Positions 7,602 to 14,670 are shown, counted from the stretch's first letter. The stretch is 59,673 nucleotides of DNA from Ignavibacteria bacterium (GCA_013287605.1 JABDDM010000007.1:1-59673), one strand, 5' to 3'. The notes: a model not told the origin generated them from the letters alone. Numbers and translations: made by a program.

Positions 7602-9751
7602 TTGAAGAAAAACGACCCCGTTAACCACACCTCAGCGATCCGAGGGCAATTGGCGAAACGCTATCCCAGAGCATTGATCGCGGTCGCCCTGATTGCTGCC
7701 ACCTTCCTCTATTATGATGCTGGGATACTGACGCTTGCGAAGACCACGCTTGTAGCTTTCTGGCTTGTGGTGCTACCTGGGACGTTCCTCGTATCGATTC
7801 TTCTCAAAAAATCTCTTCGGAGTCTCGAAACATGGGTGATCGGAACCGCTGTTGGTATTAACCTCCTGCCGCTCGGATTTACAATCGGTGCTGCAGTAAC
7901 GACGGAAGCGCCGATCGTCTGGTGGGTCGTTGGCGGTGCGATCAGCGTATTTAATCTGATCTCGCTCGCGCGATTGAAATCTCGACCTGAAGCTGAGCGT
8001 GGGCAGCCCCTGCCATTTGCACTTATTACTATCGTCTGTTTTACATTTCTGGCGCTATTTCTTTTCCAGCATTTCTCCAGAAATGCTTCGTCCGGCAATT
8101 ACACTTACAGCACGTATTTCGGCGGCGATATTCCCTTCCTTGCGGCCTTCATCACCAATTTTGAGCGGACGACGATTCTCCAGGATCTGCACTTTGGCGG
8201 TGCTCGGATGTACTACCACGATTTCACGCTTCGCTTACAGGCAGGATTGCATTTTTTGCGGGCGGAAACATCTTTGATCTTGAGTGGTATTGGTTCGTCG
8301 CTTTCGATCTGTTTCTACTACTCTCTGTCGTCTGGCTCGTGGTTCGACGTATCACCGATTCAGGCATCGCGGCATGGGCCGCAACGATCGGGATATTCTT
8401 TTTTCCTGGCAAATTGTCCGAGCTGTATGTATTCGACAGCAGCAGTTTTCGGCTCGGATTGATCGAAGCGTTTTTCGCACTCTACCTCGTGATGGAGCTC
8501 GTAAAGCATGCCGAGAAACGAGACAGAGTTTATGCCGGAGTATTGCTTGTGCTCACGATAGCGGCACTCGTTGGGTGGAAGATCACAAACTTTGTCGTGT
8601 TCGTGCCGTCACTGCTGGTTGTCGCTTTGCTTCGAGGTTTTCGCGAACAAAAGTGGGATCTGATAATCTGCACGTTAGTCGCCTCTGTAATTGGTTGTAC
8701 ATATAGTTTGATCGTGTATTCCGGTGCGAATGCGATCACTGGTCCTGATGTCGTTGGGAGACCTCTTGTTCAAGTCGCGGAGCTTCTACATCGTCTCGTT
8801 GGAATTTCGCTTCGGCCAGCTTCATTGTTGAGTCAAATTACAGCAAGTAGCTTCTTCGCTATTCTCGCGCTGCTCATCCCATTCCTGCTCCTTACGGCAG
8901 CAAAGTCAGGAAGATATTTTCTCACCTTCGCTTTTTTGCCCCGGATCCCACCGACCAAAACTCGGTTTCCATACTTCCTACTCTTTATGATGAGCACAAT
9001 GCTCGTCGGGAGAATTTTCGGAGTGTTTATCTCCAAACAATTCTATCATTTTGGAGATGTGTATCCTGCGCTCTTTGCCGATGGGATGGGTCTGATCGTG
9101 CTCAGCTTAGCCATCAATGAAGGCTGGCAGATATTATGCGCTCGAAATGTCAGCGGGAAGAAGGCCATCATAACGCTCACCATCGTCGTACTCGGATTGG
9201 GTATCGACGCCATCAATGCCGCGCACAGCTATCACTGGATCGCAACGCTTCTTCATTATGAACTTCCGATCCGGCTTGTCGATGAACTTGATAGCGCATC
9301 AAAACGCGTTGACTCAACTGCCCTCATCGCAACGCATCGGTTTAATCTCAATCGTAACTATGCTACTGCCACACTGCAGCCAGAGCGGAACTGGTTCTAT
9401 GTTGACTGGAATTTTGAATTCTATGCAGCGGGTCTGAAAGCTCCGGTGATCATGGAGGGACCAGCGGATGGCCTGTTTGGTCCGGCGGCAGCCTCGGGCT
9501 ATGACTCCGTCAGTTTGGTGAAACCGAATCCACTATTCGCTCCCATCTTCTGGCGCACAAGTCGGTTACTTGATAGCGTCTATTTCTCGAAGGACTCGAA
9601 CGCGCTCAAAGCACTCGATTCGCTTCGTGCGACACATGTGTTAATCGATCACACGATCAGCCAGACACTTTCACCCGAAATTATCGCTGCTACCGACACC
9701 GCATATTCCGGCCAAACGATCACGCTTCTTAGGCGTAAGACTCCGCATTAG
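7602..9751 (+). CDS. Large polytopic membrane protein (GT39/PMT-like), split by a -1 frameshift
   Basis: Two overlapping frames make one protein of about 716 residues. Frame A starts at TTG 7602 and encodes about eight membrane helices. Around 8252-8258 the coding sense passes to frame B, which continues FFAGGNIFDLEWYWF... to 9751 with more helices and a soluble C-terminal domain. Frame A's tail after 8260 is poor protein; frame B upstream of it is also poor. One extra T in the T6 run at 8252-8257 would restore a single ORF. The protein resembles integral-membrane glycosyltransferases or uncharacterised DUF2298-like proteins, but no catalytic motif is certain. A sequencing error, a true mutation, or programmed frameshifting are all possible. 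Confidence 0.6.
8252..8258 (+). other. Slippery heptamer T-TTT-TTG at the frame transition
   Basis: In the zero frame the codons read CAT TTT TTG. The heptamer fits the X-XXY-YYZ rule for -1 ribosomal slippage and lies exactly where coding sense moves to the -1 frame. After slippage the next codon is GCG at 8258, entering the long downstream frame. No clear stimulatory stem-loop was found just downstream. A homopolymer miscount gives the same picture. Confidence 0.45.
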
Positions 9752-9757
9752 TTCGGG

Positions 9758-11029
9758 CTAACCATCCGAAAGGAAGCGGTGGACGAATGCCACAGCCATC
9801 GCACCTTCACCGACTGCTGAGGCACAGCGTTTAATCGAATTATGACGGACGTCTCCTGCTGCGAACATGCCCGGCATGTTTGTTTCCAGGTAATACGGAT
9901 CGCGTGCTGGCGCCCAGTTGGCGGGACGCTGGCCATTACGAAGCAGATCCGGACCGGTAACGAGATAGCCCCCTTCATCCCTTACCAACCCCACTTCTTC
10001 AGCCCAGGCTGTATGCGGCTCGCCTCCAATGCAGGCGAAGAGCCAATGCGTCTTGACAATCTGCGAATCTCCAGTTCTACAGTTGGTGATCGTGATCGCT
10101 TCGAGTGATGCTTCGCCATGCAGCGCAGTCACTTCTGTCTGTGTAAGCACCTCTACATTCTTCGCGGCGTAAATGCGATCAACAAGATACTGCGAGAGCG
10201 TGCTTTTTAGAGAGTCTCCGCGAACGACTAGCATAACCTTGCTTGCATAAGAAGCAAAATGCATGGTCGCCTGTCCCGCAGAGTTGCCGCCACCCACAAC
10301 GAAGACATGCTCGTGCTTTGTTAGCGGCGCTTCGCTCGCACCTGCGCCATAGTAGAGACCTGCCCCGAAATACTTTGCTTCGTTAGGAAGATTAAGGCTT
10401 CGATATGCTACACCCGTCGAGCAAATTGTTGCGCGAGCGTTTATTCTTGTGCCGTCGTCAAGTATGCCCTCGAGTTTTCCAGTTCCGAAGACAGCGCGGA
10501 CGCCTTCGCGGGCAAGAAGAATCTCCGTGCCGAAACGAGTTGCCTGCTCTCTCGCTCTGTCGGCCAGATCCGCGCCGCTGATCCCTTCTGGAAATCCGAG
10601 GTAGTTCTCGATCCTCGAGCTGCTGCCGGCTTGTCCGCCAATCGCATAGCGCTCGATCAAAATGGTCTTGAGCCCTTCAGTCGAACCATACACTGCTGCG
10701 CTCAGACCAGCGGGACCGGCGCCATAAATTGCGAGGTCATATTCAGTTCGGGAGGGCATCCGAAACCACCCAAGCTTTTCGGTGATCTTCCGGATGTCCG
10801 GATTTTTCAGTCGAGTGCCGTCCGGGAAGATGCAGATAGGAAGATTCTGATCATCGAGCGTTTCCACCCCGACAAGAGCTCTCGCCTCTTCCTCGGATGT
10901 GAGTCCGACCCATTCGAACGGCACATCGCAGCGTTGCAAAAAATCGCGGATGGTGTATGCCTCTGCCGAATCGTGTTTACCGATTACTTTGACCATCGGC
11001 TGTTTCCTGGTGCCAGATGACTTACTCAT
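9758..11029 (-). CDS. Thioredoxin-reductase-like flavoprotein lacking the CxxC site
   Basis: About 423 residues. The N-terminal ~85 residues look like a cysteine-free glutaredoxin fold (MVKVIGKHDSAEAYTIRDFL). The rest is a two-dinucleotide-binding flavoprotein: FAD motif YGAGPAGLSAA, NAD(P)H motif VVGGGNSAGQA, and the C-terminal FAD site MFAAGDVRHNSIKR. At the place where thioredoxin reductases carry their redox CxxC the sequence is GAGLYYGAGASEA, so it cannot pass electrons to thioredoxin in the usual way. The start is set by GGAGG 7 nt before ATG 11029; the longer frame to 11062 has no such site. Its presumed upstream leader is broken by a transposon (see 11088-14225). The electron acceptor is unknown. 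Confidence 0.82.
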   Translation of the reverse strand: MSKSSGTRKQPMVKVIGKHDSAEAYTIRDFLQRCDVPFEWVGLTSEEEARALVGVETLDDQNLPICIFPDGTRLKNPDIRKITEKLGWFRMPSRTEYDLAIYGAGPAGLSAAVYGSTEGLKTILIERYAIGGQAGSSSRIENYLGFPEGISGADLADRAREQATRFGTEILLAREGVRAVFGTGKLEGILDDGTRINARATICSTGVAYRSLNLPNEAKYFGAGLYYGAGASEAPLTKHEHVFVVGGGNSAGQATMHFASYASKVMLVVRGDSLKSTLSQYLVDRIYAAKNVEVLTQTEVTALHGEASLEAITITNCRTGDSQIVKTHWLFACIGGEPHTAWAEEVGLVRDEGGYLVTGPDLLRNGQRPANWAPARDPYYLETNMPGMFAAGDVRHNSIKRCASAVGEGAMAVAFVHRFLSDG

Positions 11030-11031
11030 CG

Positions 11032-11079
11032 TTACCCTCCAAAATAAGCCCTGATTCGCCAATTCTTATCTTGGCTACT
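11032..11079 (-). pseudogene. 3' part of a 23-codon ORF interrupted by the transposon
   Basis: Removing the transposon and one copy of the 8-bp duplication joins this segment to 14226-14249. The result is a 23-codon ORF that begins MNKVFTHT and ends with TAA two bases before the start codon of the flavoprotein gene. The flavoprotein's ribosome-binding site lies inside its last codons, a layout typical of translational coupling. It may be a leader peptide; it has no homologue I recognise. Confidence 0.4.
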
Positions 11080-11087
11080 GGTGTGTG
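11080..11087. repeat. Target-site duplication, left copy
   Basis: GGTGTGTG immediately outside the left inverted repeat. An identical copy lies immediately outside the right inverted repeat at 14226-14233. Eight base pairs is the duplication length known for IS1595-family elements. Confidence 0.9.
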
Positions 11088-11113
11088 GGCACTTATGAAC
11101 AAGGCTCAGCAAA
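11088..11113 (+). repeat. Left terminal inverted repeat
   Basis: 26 bp, starting GGCACTTATGAAC and ending AGGCTCAGCAAA, matching the right end in inverted orientation at 25 of 26 positions. The mismatch is A (left) versus T (right) at the fourteenth base. Similarity continues loosely for a few bases inward (TGTG). Confidence 0.93.
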
Positions 11114-11126
11114 TGTGGACTGCTAC

Positions 11127-11582
11127 TCAGACGGAATACCCCCTCTTCTCAATATCCTGAATAAGCCTCTCTTTGGAAAATACTGGCAATCTAAACCCTT
11201 TTGTAACTGTATCGGATTGCCGAAGGAGCATAGCTTTTGACGTTAAGTCCAGAGCAACTTGAACGGCCTCCGCTATTTGTGAGATCGGAGGCTTCGAAAC
11301 ATAGATATCGATTCCTGTGAATGCCTTGTAAGTCGCACGTGAAGACGCGGCTTCTTCCTCGAGTGAAAATTCGGCATCAGTAATGATATGGGAAAACTCC
11401 TTATCCGGTGAATCTACGTACATCGTAACCGCGATCCTTATACTGAGTTTAGAAAAGTCAGGCTCAAGGTGGTAAGAGTAGCTATACCTAAAAGCCGTTG
11501 CTTGTGGGTTGAATGGGCCCAACGGTTCATCATAGTCATAATGCGATATGCGGAAATTTGGAGCGCCAAAAATGAAGTTCAT
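11127..11582 (-). CDS. SecB-like protein (possible antitoxin-chaperone), transposon passenger
   Basis: A 151-residue soluble protein without signal peptide. The middle has alternating strands (RYSYSYHLEPDFSKLSIRIA, then TDAEFSLEEEA). The C-terminal part PPISQIAEAVQVALDLTSKA followed by RLPVFSKERL resembles the last helix and the LPxxF/LPPI segment of SecB-type chaperones. Its start overlaps the stop of the upstream XRE gene by ATGA, so the two are translationally coupled. In toxin-antitoxin-chaperone systems a SecB-like protein stabilises an HTH antitoxin; that role is inferred here because no toxin gene is recognisable. Similarity to SecB is by eye and should be treated as tentative. Confidence 0.55.
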   Translation of the reverse strand: MNFIFGAPNFRISHYDYDEPLGPFNPQATAFRYSYSYHLEPDFSKLSIRIAVTMYVDSPDKEFSHIITDAEFSLEEEAASSRATYKAFTGIDIYVSKPPISQIAEAVQVALDLTSKAMLLRQSDTVTKGFRLPVFSKERLIQDIEKRGYSV

Positions 11583-11881
11583 TCCGGTTTGGTGGTTCCA
11601 ATTAATTCTCCTGAAACCTCTCCCGTGAAACCAGCAGGGATGAGCTTGGATGGGATTTCGATCAATGGGTATCCCAACGCCAATTCGATCTTACAAATTG
11701 TCTGGAGAGTCAGGTTGGCTTCCCCCTGTAAGACACGGTTAAGGTAGGAAAGCTTTATATCCGACATTTTTGAGAATTGAGTCTGATTCATCCCCTTCAT
11801 AGCCATAGCTTCCCCAAGACGCTTCGCTATCGCCTTTCGGTATGCTTTAAGCTTGCTATTGAGGGCTGTTTCCTTTGCCAT
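11579..11881 (-). CDS. XRE/Cro-type HTH regulator, transposon passenger
   Basis: A 100-residue DNA-binding protein. The HTH occupies about residues 18-70: RLGEAMAMKGMNQTQFSKMSDI then YLNRVLQGEANLTLQTICKIELALG, with the NQTQFSK helix-2 and SYLNRVLQG recognition-helix pattern. The tail after residue 75 (IPSKLIPAGFTGEVSGEL) is flexible and could be the chaperone-addiction or protein-contact segment seen in TAC antitoxins. The gene leads a two-gene unit with the SecB-like ORF (4-bp overlap). It is divergent from the transposase across a region rich in palindromes, which are likely operators. Phage-repressor-like or antitoxin function are both possible. Confidence 0.85.
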   Translation of the reverse strand: MAKETALNSKLKAYRKAIAKRLGEAMAMKGMNQTQFSKMSDIKLSYLNRVLQGEANLTLQTICKIELALGYPLIEIPSKLIPAGFTGEVSGELIGTTKPE

Positions 11882-11922
11882 TTATGCCGAATCCTTTCTC
11901 AAAAATATACGTTTGGTAAAAA

Positions 11923-11997
11923 TGGTGGAGTGGACGGGAGTCTGACCCGTTTTCCGTGGATGCTAAGCCCGCTTGCGATAACGACCGCCCCCACCCC
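11923..11997 (-). tRNA. Degenerate tRNA-like sequence (TAG anticodon by position), transposon-borne
   Basis: On the minus strand 75 nt fold as a cloverleaf. A 7-bp acceptor stem pairs GGGGTGG with CCACTCC (one G:U), the D-stem has four pairs, the anticodon stem five positions with one mismatch, and the T-stem is a perfect 5-bp ACGGG/CCCGT. An encoded ACCA end follows. The 7-nt anticodon loop CTTAGCA would give TAG. The T-loop is TCAGACT rather than TTCRANY, the D-loop lacks GG, and position 37 is C. It is therefore a pseudo-tRNA or a tRNA mimic rather than a standard tRNA. Five T follow the CCA end on the same strand. It sits 42 bp upstream of the XRE gene. Confidence 0.4.
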
Positions 11998-12012
11998 ACT
12001 TTTTCTACCAGT

Positions 12013-12040
12013 AGCCACCTTCGGGTGGCTTTCTGTTTTC
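12013..12040 (+). terminator. Terminator-like hairpin
   Basis: AGCCACC (12013-12019) pairs perfectly with GGTGGCT (12024-12030) around a stable TTCG loop, followed by TTCTGTTTTC. It faces the plus strand although no plus-strand gene precedes it inside the transposon. It may insulate the transposase from outside transcription, a common feature of insertion sequences. Confidence 0.7.
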
Positions 12041-12097
12041 TTGAAACAAAGCCTCAAATTTCTCGTTCCCCAATTCGTGAAGATTTATTAGGCGTAC

Positions 12098-12113
12098 TTC
12101 ACTAATTAGTGAA
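12098..12113. promoter_or_regulatory. Perfect 16-bp palindrome, likely operator
   Basis: TTCACTAATTAGTGAA is a perfect inverted repeat between the divergent XRE and transposase genes. Its half-site CACTAA/TTAGTG recurs as a second inverted pair at 12141-12157. Repeated dyads in this position fit operators for the XRE regulator, for example to hold down transposase transcription. Confidence 0.55.
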
Positions 12114-12130
12114 ACCATACTCTTGCTTTC

Positions 12131-12171
12131 TTCGTATTTATTAGTGTAAGGCACTAACGACAAAGTACGAA
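12131..12171 (+). promoter_or_regulatory. Nested inverted repeats covering the transposase ribosome-binding region
   Basis: TTAGTG (12141-12146) pairs with CACTAA (12152-12157), and an outer pair TTCGTA (12131-12136)/TACGAA (12166-12171) ends one base before the transposase ATG at 12173. In RNA the outer pair would bury the weak ribosome-binding region, limiting translation. In DNA the inner dyad repeats the half-site of the palindrome at 12098. Confidence 0.5.
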
Positions 12172-12172
12172 G

Positions 12173-13099
12173 ATGGCTACACTAACTTTCCCAAAGACAT
12201 TGCTTGAAGCGGTGACGTACTTCTCGGATAATACCCGTTGCGTTGAGTACCTGACAAAGACTTTTTGGCCAAATGGGGTAATTTGCAAGTGCGGTTCACA
12301 GCGCGTTACCTTGCTCAAGACCCGCCAACTTTGGCAGTGCAAGGATTGCAGGAAGCAGTTCAGCATTAAGGTTAATACAGTGTTCGAAAACTCGGCTCTC
12401 CCACTGACCAAATGGCTTCCGGCGGTTTGGCTTTTGACAAATGCAAAAAACGGTATCAGCTCATGCGAATTGTCTCGGTCACTCGGTATATCCCAACACT
12501 CGACTTGGTTCATGCTCCACAGGATTCGTGAGGCATTGCGTAACGGTTCGTTAGCGAAGCTTTCCGGCACCGTAGAGAGCGACGAAAGCTGGGTAGGTGG
12601 TAAAGAGGCGAACCGCCACATCTCGCAACGTGGTGGTAAGCGTCAGGGCCGCAAAGATGACAAGACACTTGTACATGGATTGTTAGAGCGTGGCGGTGAG
12701 GTTCGTGCTCAGGTTGTCGAAAATCAGAAAATGCGAACGCTCATTCCGATTATCCATGCGAACGTTGAGGCAGGTGCAACGCTCTACACCGACGCTCTCC
12801 AGTCATACAAGAATCTTCGCACGATGTACTCACACGATTTCGTAGATCATGGTTTTGAATATGTCCGTGGTGACGTGCATACCAATACGATTGAGAACTA
12901 CTGGTCACTCGTTAAGAGAATGCTGAAAGGCACCTACATTCATACCGAGCCGTTCCATCTTGACCGTTACTTAGACGAACAGGGATTCCGCTACAACACG
13001 CGCAAAGGCAACGATCAGAGCCGTTTCGAATTGGCTATCTCTCAAGTTGTCGGAAAGCGTTTGACCTACAAAGAATTGACCGGAGCCAGCGCCGAATGA
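12173..13099 (+). CDS. IS1595-type (ISXO2-like) DDE transposase
   Basis: 308 residues. The N-terminal zinc ribbon has CKCGSQ and CKDC cysteine pairs (about residues 37-64), typical of IS1595 transposases. The DDE core contains VESDESWVGG (first acid), LYTDALQSY (second acid) and HTNTIENYWSLVKR with the conserved Asn-Glu, ending in a C-terminal helix. Length matches the family. It moves the element bounded by the 11088-11113/14200-14225 repeats. The start at 12173 lies under a hairpin, and the stop overlaps the next ORF by ATGA. No frameshift or truncation is seen, so it is probably active. Confidence 0.95.
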   Translation: MATLTFPKTLLEAVTYFSDNTRCVEYLTKTFWPNGVICKCGSQRVTLLKTRQLWQCKDCRKQFSIKVNTVFENSALPLTKWLPAVWLLTNAKNGISSCELSRSLGISQHSTWFMLHRIREALRNGSLAKLSGTVESDESWVGGKEANRHISQRGGKRQGRKDDKTLVHGLLERGGEVRAQVVENQKMRTLIPIIHANVEAGATLYTDALQSYKNLRTMYSHDFVDHGFEYVRGDVHTNTIENYWSLVKRMLKGTYIHTEPFHLDRYLDEQGFRYNTRKGNDQSRFELAISQVVGKRLTYKELTGASAE

Positions 13100-13284
13100 T
13101 TGCAAAACCGAAAGGAGCAAACGAGGACTCGAACTCCGAAGAAGAAAAGAGCGAAGAGTTTTTGAACTTCGAAAGAGGAATGAAAGCAATCCTTTCCCTT
13201 ACTCCCGAAGAGGCCTTGAAGGTAAGAGAAAAGGTGCCAGAGCCCAAATCCAAGAAGCGAAAACGAAAACCACGAACCAACTGA
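13096..13284 (+). CDS. Small highly charged protein coupled to the transposase, 62 aa
   Basis: This starts in the ATGA overlap with the transposase stop, so translation is coupled. It is acidic and Ser/Glu-rich in the first half (SNSEEEKSEEF), then has LSLTPEEALKVREKV, then a strongly basic tail (KSKKRKRKPRTN). The tail suggests nucleic-acid contact. A terminator follows 13 bp after the stop, making tnp plus this ORF one transcript. Function unknown; an accessory role in transposition is a guess from the coupling. Confidence 0.7.
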   Translation: MIAKPKGANEDSNSEEEKSEEFLNFERGMKAILSLTPEEALKVREKVPEPKSKKRKRKPRTN

Positions 13285-13296
13285 GTCTATTCCAAG

Positions 13297-13320
13297 AAGC
13301 CCCGCACTAGAGGGGCTTTC
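13297..13320 (+). terminator. Terminator after transposase unit
   Basis: AAGCCCC (13297-13303) and GGGGCTT (13312-13318) form a 7-bp stem around an 8-nt loop; the tail TTC is short. It separates the transposase unit from the membrane-protein passenger that starts 14 bp later. Confidence 0.65.
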
Positions 13321-13333
13321 CGTATATTGCGGA

Positions 13334-14137
13334 ATGGACTCGCAACAAAACCTCTCCTATATATACAGTCTCGTTGTTTGGGCTGTATCCAGCATCGTTA
13401 TAGCGTTATCGCGCCTCTCCGTCTCACCACCACACTCTGAATTCACTGCAACAAATCTAATTCAAGTAGTGAGTGCCGCAGTTGTAGCATGGGCAACAGT
13501 TTCCATTATGCTGAGCACAAAGAAGAACTCCCAAACCTCTTCTCAGATTCACGAGCTGTCAGCGAGAATCTACGACCTGACGTACCGCCCCTATCTTAAG
13601 ACCGAAATTTCGAAACCCTATCTTGTAGGTGAACAGCAACCTTATATCACGGATGTTATTTTTAGAAACAATGGTCAAGTACCGATAGAAATAAGAAAGA
13701 TCGAGTACGAGGCTAGTCAAGACGGTCTGGAACTCACGGGCCAAAAGGATGCGGAATTCATGCTGATCCAGCATGAGCGCAATACGATGCCCGTTGCCCT
13801 ACCATTCGTCAATTTTGGTGGGACGGTTGCCCTGCTTACCGTAAAAGTAGTGATAATGTATAAGGGAGTAGCAGAGAAGTACCACGTCCGCCACACTTGG
13901 TATGAGTACAACGCTGATACCAAGGAGTTTAATAAAACGAGAGAATGGGAACCCATAGAGGATACAGCCACAGATGAAAAAGAACATGGTCGAAAGAACA
14001 AGATCCGACGCATAAACCCCGTCGTTTCGCGTTTTCTTCGAAGAAAGGCTAAGCTCCCAGATAAAGTCCCAAAGGATGAAAGCGCCGAAATACCAACAGC
14101 CCAAAAGACTGAGCGTCAAGAGCAGCCAAAGGAATAG
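13334..14137 (+). CDS. Membrane-anchored passenger protein of unknown function
   Basis: 267 residues. Two N-terminal hydrophobic segments (about residues 10-26 and 40-58) are followed by a mostly beta soluble domain (about 85-215; ITDVIFRNNGQVPIEIRKIEY resembles an immunoglobulin-like or CARDB-like strand pair). A very basic then acidic tail closes the protein (RRINPVVSRFLRRKAK ... ERQEQPKE). No catalytic motif and no family is recognised. It lies inside the transposon, downstream of the transposase terminator, so it probably has its own promoter. Small membrane proteins with such layout occur in defence islands and mobile elements, but nothing here proves a defence role. Confidence 0.75.
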   Translation: MDSQQNLSYIYSLVVWAVSSIVIALSRLSVSPPHSEFTATNLIQVVSAAVVAWATVSIMLSTKKNSQTSSQIHELSARIYDLTYRPYLKTEISKPYLVGEQQPYITDVIFRNNGQVPIEIRKIEYEASQDGLELTGQKDAEFMLIQHERNTMPVALPFVNFGGTVALLTVKVVIMYKGVAEKYHVRHTWYEYNADTKEFNKTREWEPIEDTATDEKEHGRKNKIRRINPVVSRFLRRKAKLPDKVPKDESAEIPTAQKTERQEQPKE

Positions 14138-14199
14138 ATCAGTCATTTACCCTCCTCATTCCTAAAACCGTCGAAATTAGCTTGTTTTCGGTCACACAT

Positions 14200-14225
14200 T
14201 TTGCTGAGCCTAGTTCATAAGTGCC
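14200..14225 (-). repeat. Right terminal inverted repeat
   Basis: Read on the minus strand from 14225 it starts GGCACTTATGAAC and matches the left end at 25 of 26 positions. It is followed outside by GGTGTGTG. Confidence 0.93.
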
Positions 14226-14233
14226 GGTGTGTG
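14226..14233. repeat. Target-site duplication, right copy
   Basis: GGTGTGTG, identical to 11080-11087. Confidence 0.9.
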
Positions 14234-14249
14234 TGAAAACTTTATTCAT
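14226..14249 (-). pseudogene. 5' part of the 23-codon ORF interrupted by the transposon
   Basis: ATG at 14249 has a strong GAAGGAG ribosome-binding site on the minus strand (complement of 14253-14260). Eight codons (MNKVFTHT) lead to the transposon boundary. In the present arrangement translation runs on into the transposon end and stops after 36 residues. Without the element it would continue into 11079-11032 and stop beside the flavoprotein start. Confidence 0.4.
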
Positions 14250-14479
14250 AATTCTCCTTCTTACAGAAAACTATGACTCAGGCTTGAGGACTGGATATGT
14301 GCAAACTCTATTCCCAATTTATTGCTGTAAGAAAGAGATTATAAGGAATCGGGAAGACAATGGACGTGCAACATAAGAAACATATAATAACTGCACTACG
14401 GTTCCCCATAAAGGCCGAGTTAACGCTTGGGTGGATTTCTTCTCGCTTGAGATCGCACACGGTAAAGGCGTTCGGTGAA

Positions 14480-14670
14480 GCCTGCTTCCTTCGGCGATGT
14501 TTTGCACGCCGCTGCGTGCCGCTTGCACCATTTGGTCGACCGTACGACTGCGCTTCTCAACATATCGCTCGCAAAAACGGGCTGTGATATCGTAGCAAAG
14601 CTGCGCAACCTGGAAGCCCTTCAGCCCCCGGTAAACCACCATGTTTTGGTATCAGGATTTCGTCGTTCAC
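14480..14670 (-). pseudogene. Decayed four-helix-bundle (S23/IVS-type) protein gene
   Basis: The minus strand shows the family signature in two frames. First NDEILIPKHGG (14667-14635); then, after a one-base shift in the ggtttacc stretch near 14631-14640, YRGLKGFQVAQLCYDITARF and QMVQAARSGVQNIAEGSR down to about 14480. The rest of the usual ~110-120 residues (the SSKTEL... third and fourth helices) is missing in every frame. This family, named for 23S rRNA intervening sequences, is common as stand-alone genes in Bacteroidota. Here it is truncated and frameshifted, just downstream of tRNA-Glu on the same strand. A start at GTG 14670 would fit the family. Confidence 0.75.

Larger units (their letters stand above)
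11088..14225. mobile_element. Complete IS1595-type transposon with passenger genes, 3138 bp
   Basis: The ends are 26-bp inverted repeats differing at one position (11088-11113 and 14200-14225), both starting GGCACTTATGAAC. They are flanked by a perfect 8-bp direct duplication. Inside are an IS1595-type DDE transposase (12173-13099), a small partner ORF (13096-13284), a membrane protein (13334-14137) and, divergently, an XRE regulator and a SecB-like protein. A tRNA-like sequence, terminators and palindromes fill the rest. IS1595 transposons with passenger genes are a known class; this cargo combination is unfamiliar to me. The intact ends, duplication and transposase suggest recent insertion. 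It landed in a short ORF upstream of the flavoprotein gene. Confidence 0.93.

Noticed and set aside
11923-12010. 3' end of a tmRNA gene as an integration site
   Set aside because: The 3' end looks tmRNA-like, but the acceptor's 5' strand is only 75 nt away, so it fits a tRNA-sized molecule, and it lies inside the transposon rather than at its edge.
13799-14146. Minus-strand 115-residue ORF that looks like a hydrophobic membrane protein
   Set aside because: It lies antisense to the passenger membrane protein in the register where charged NAN codons become hydrophobic NTN codons, so the hydrophobicity is an artefact.
14319-14642. Intact 107-residue ORF containing the four-helix-bundle signature
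   Set aside because: The family start (EILIPKHGG) is in another frame upstream and the C-terminal helices are missing, so the ORF is a fragment and was called as a pseudogene.
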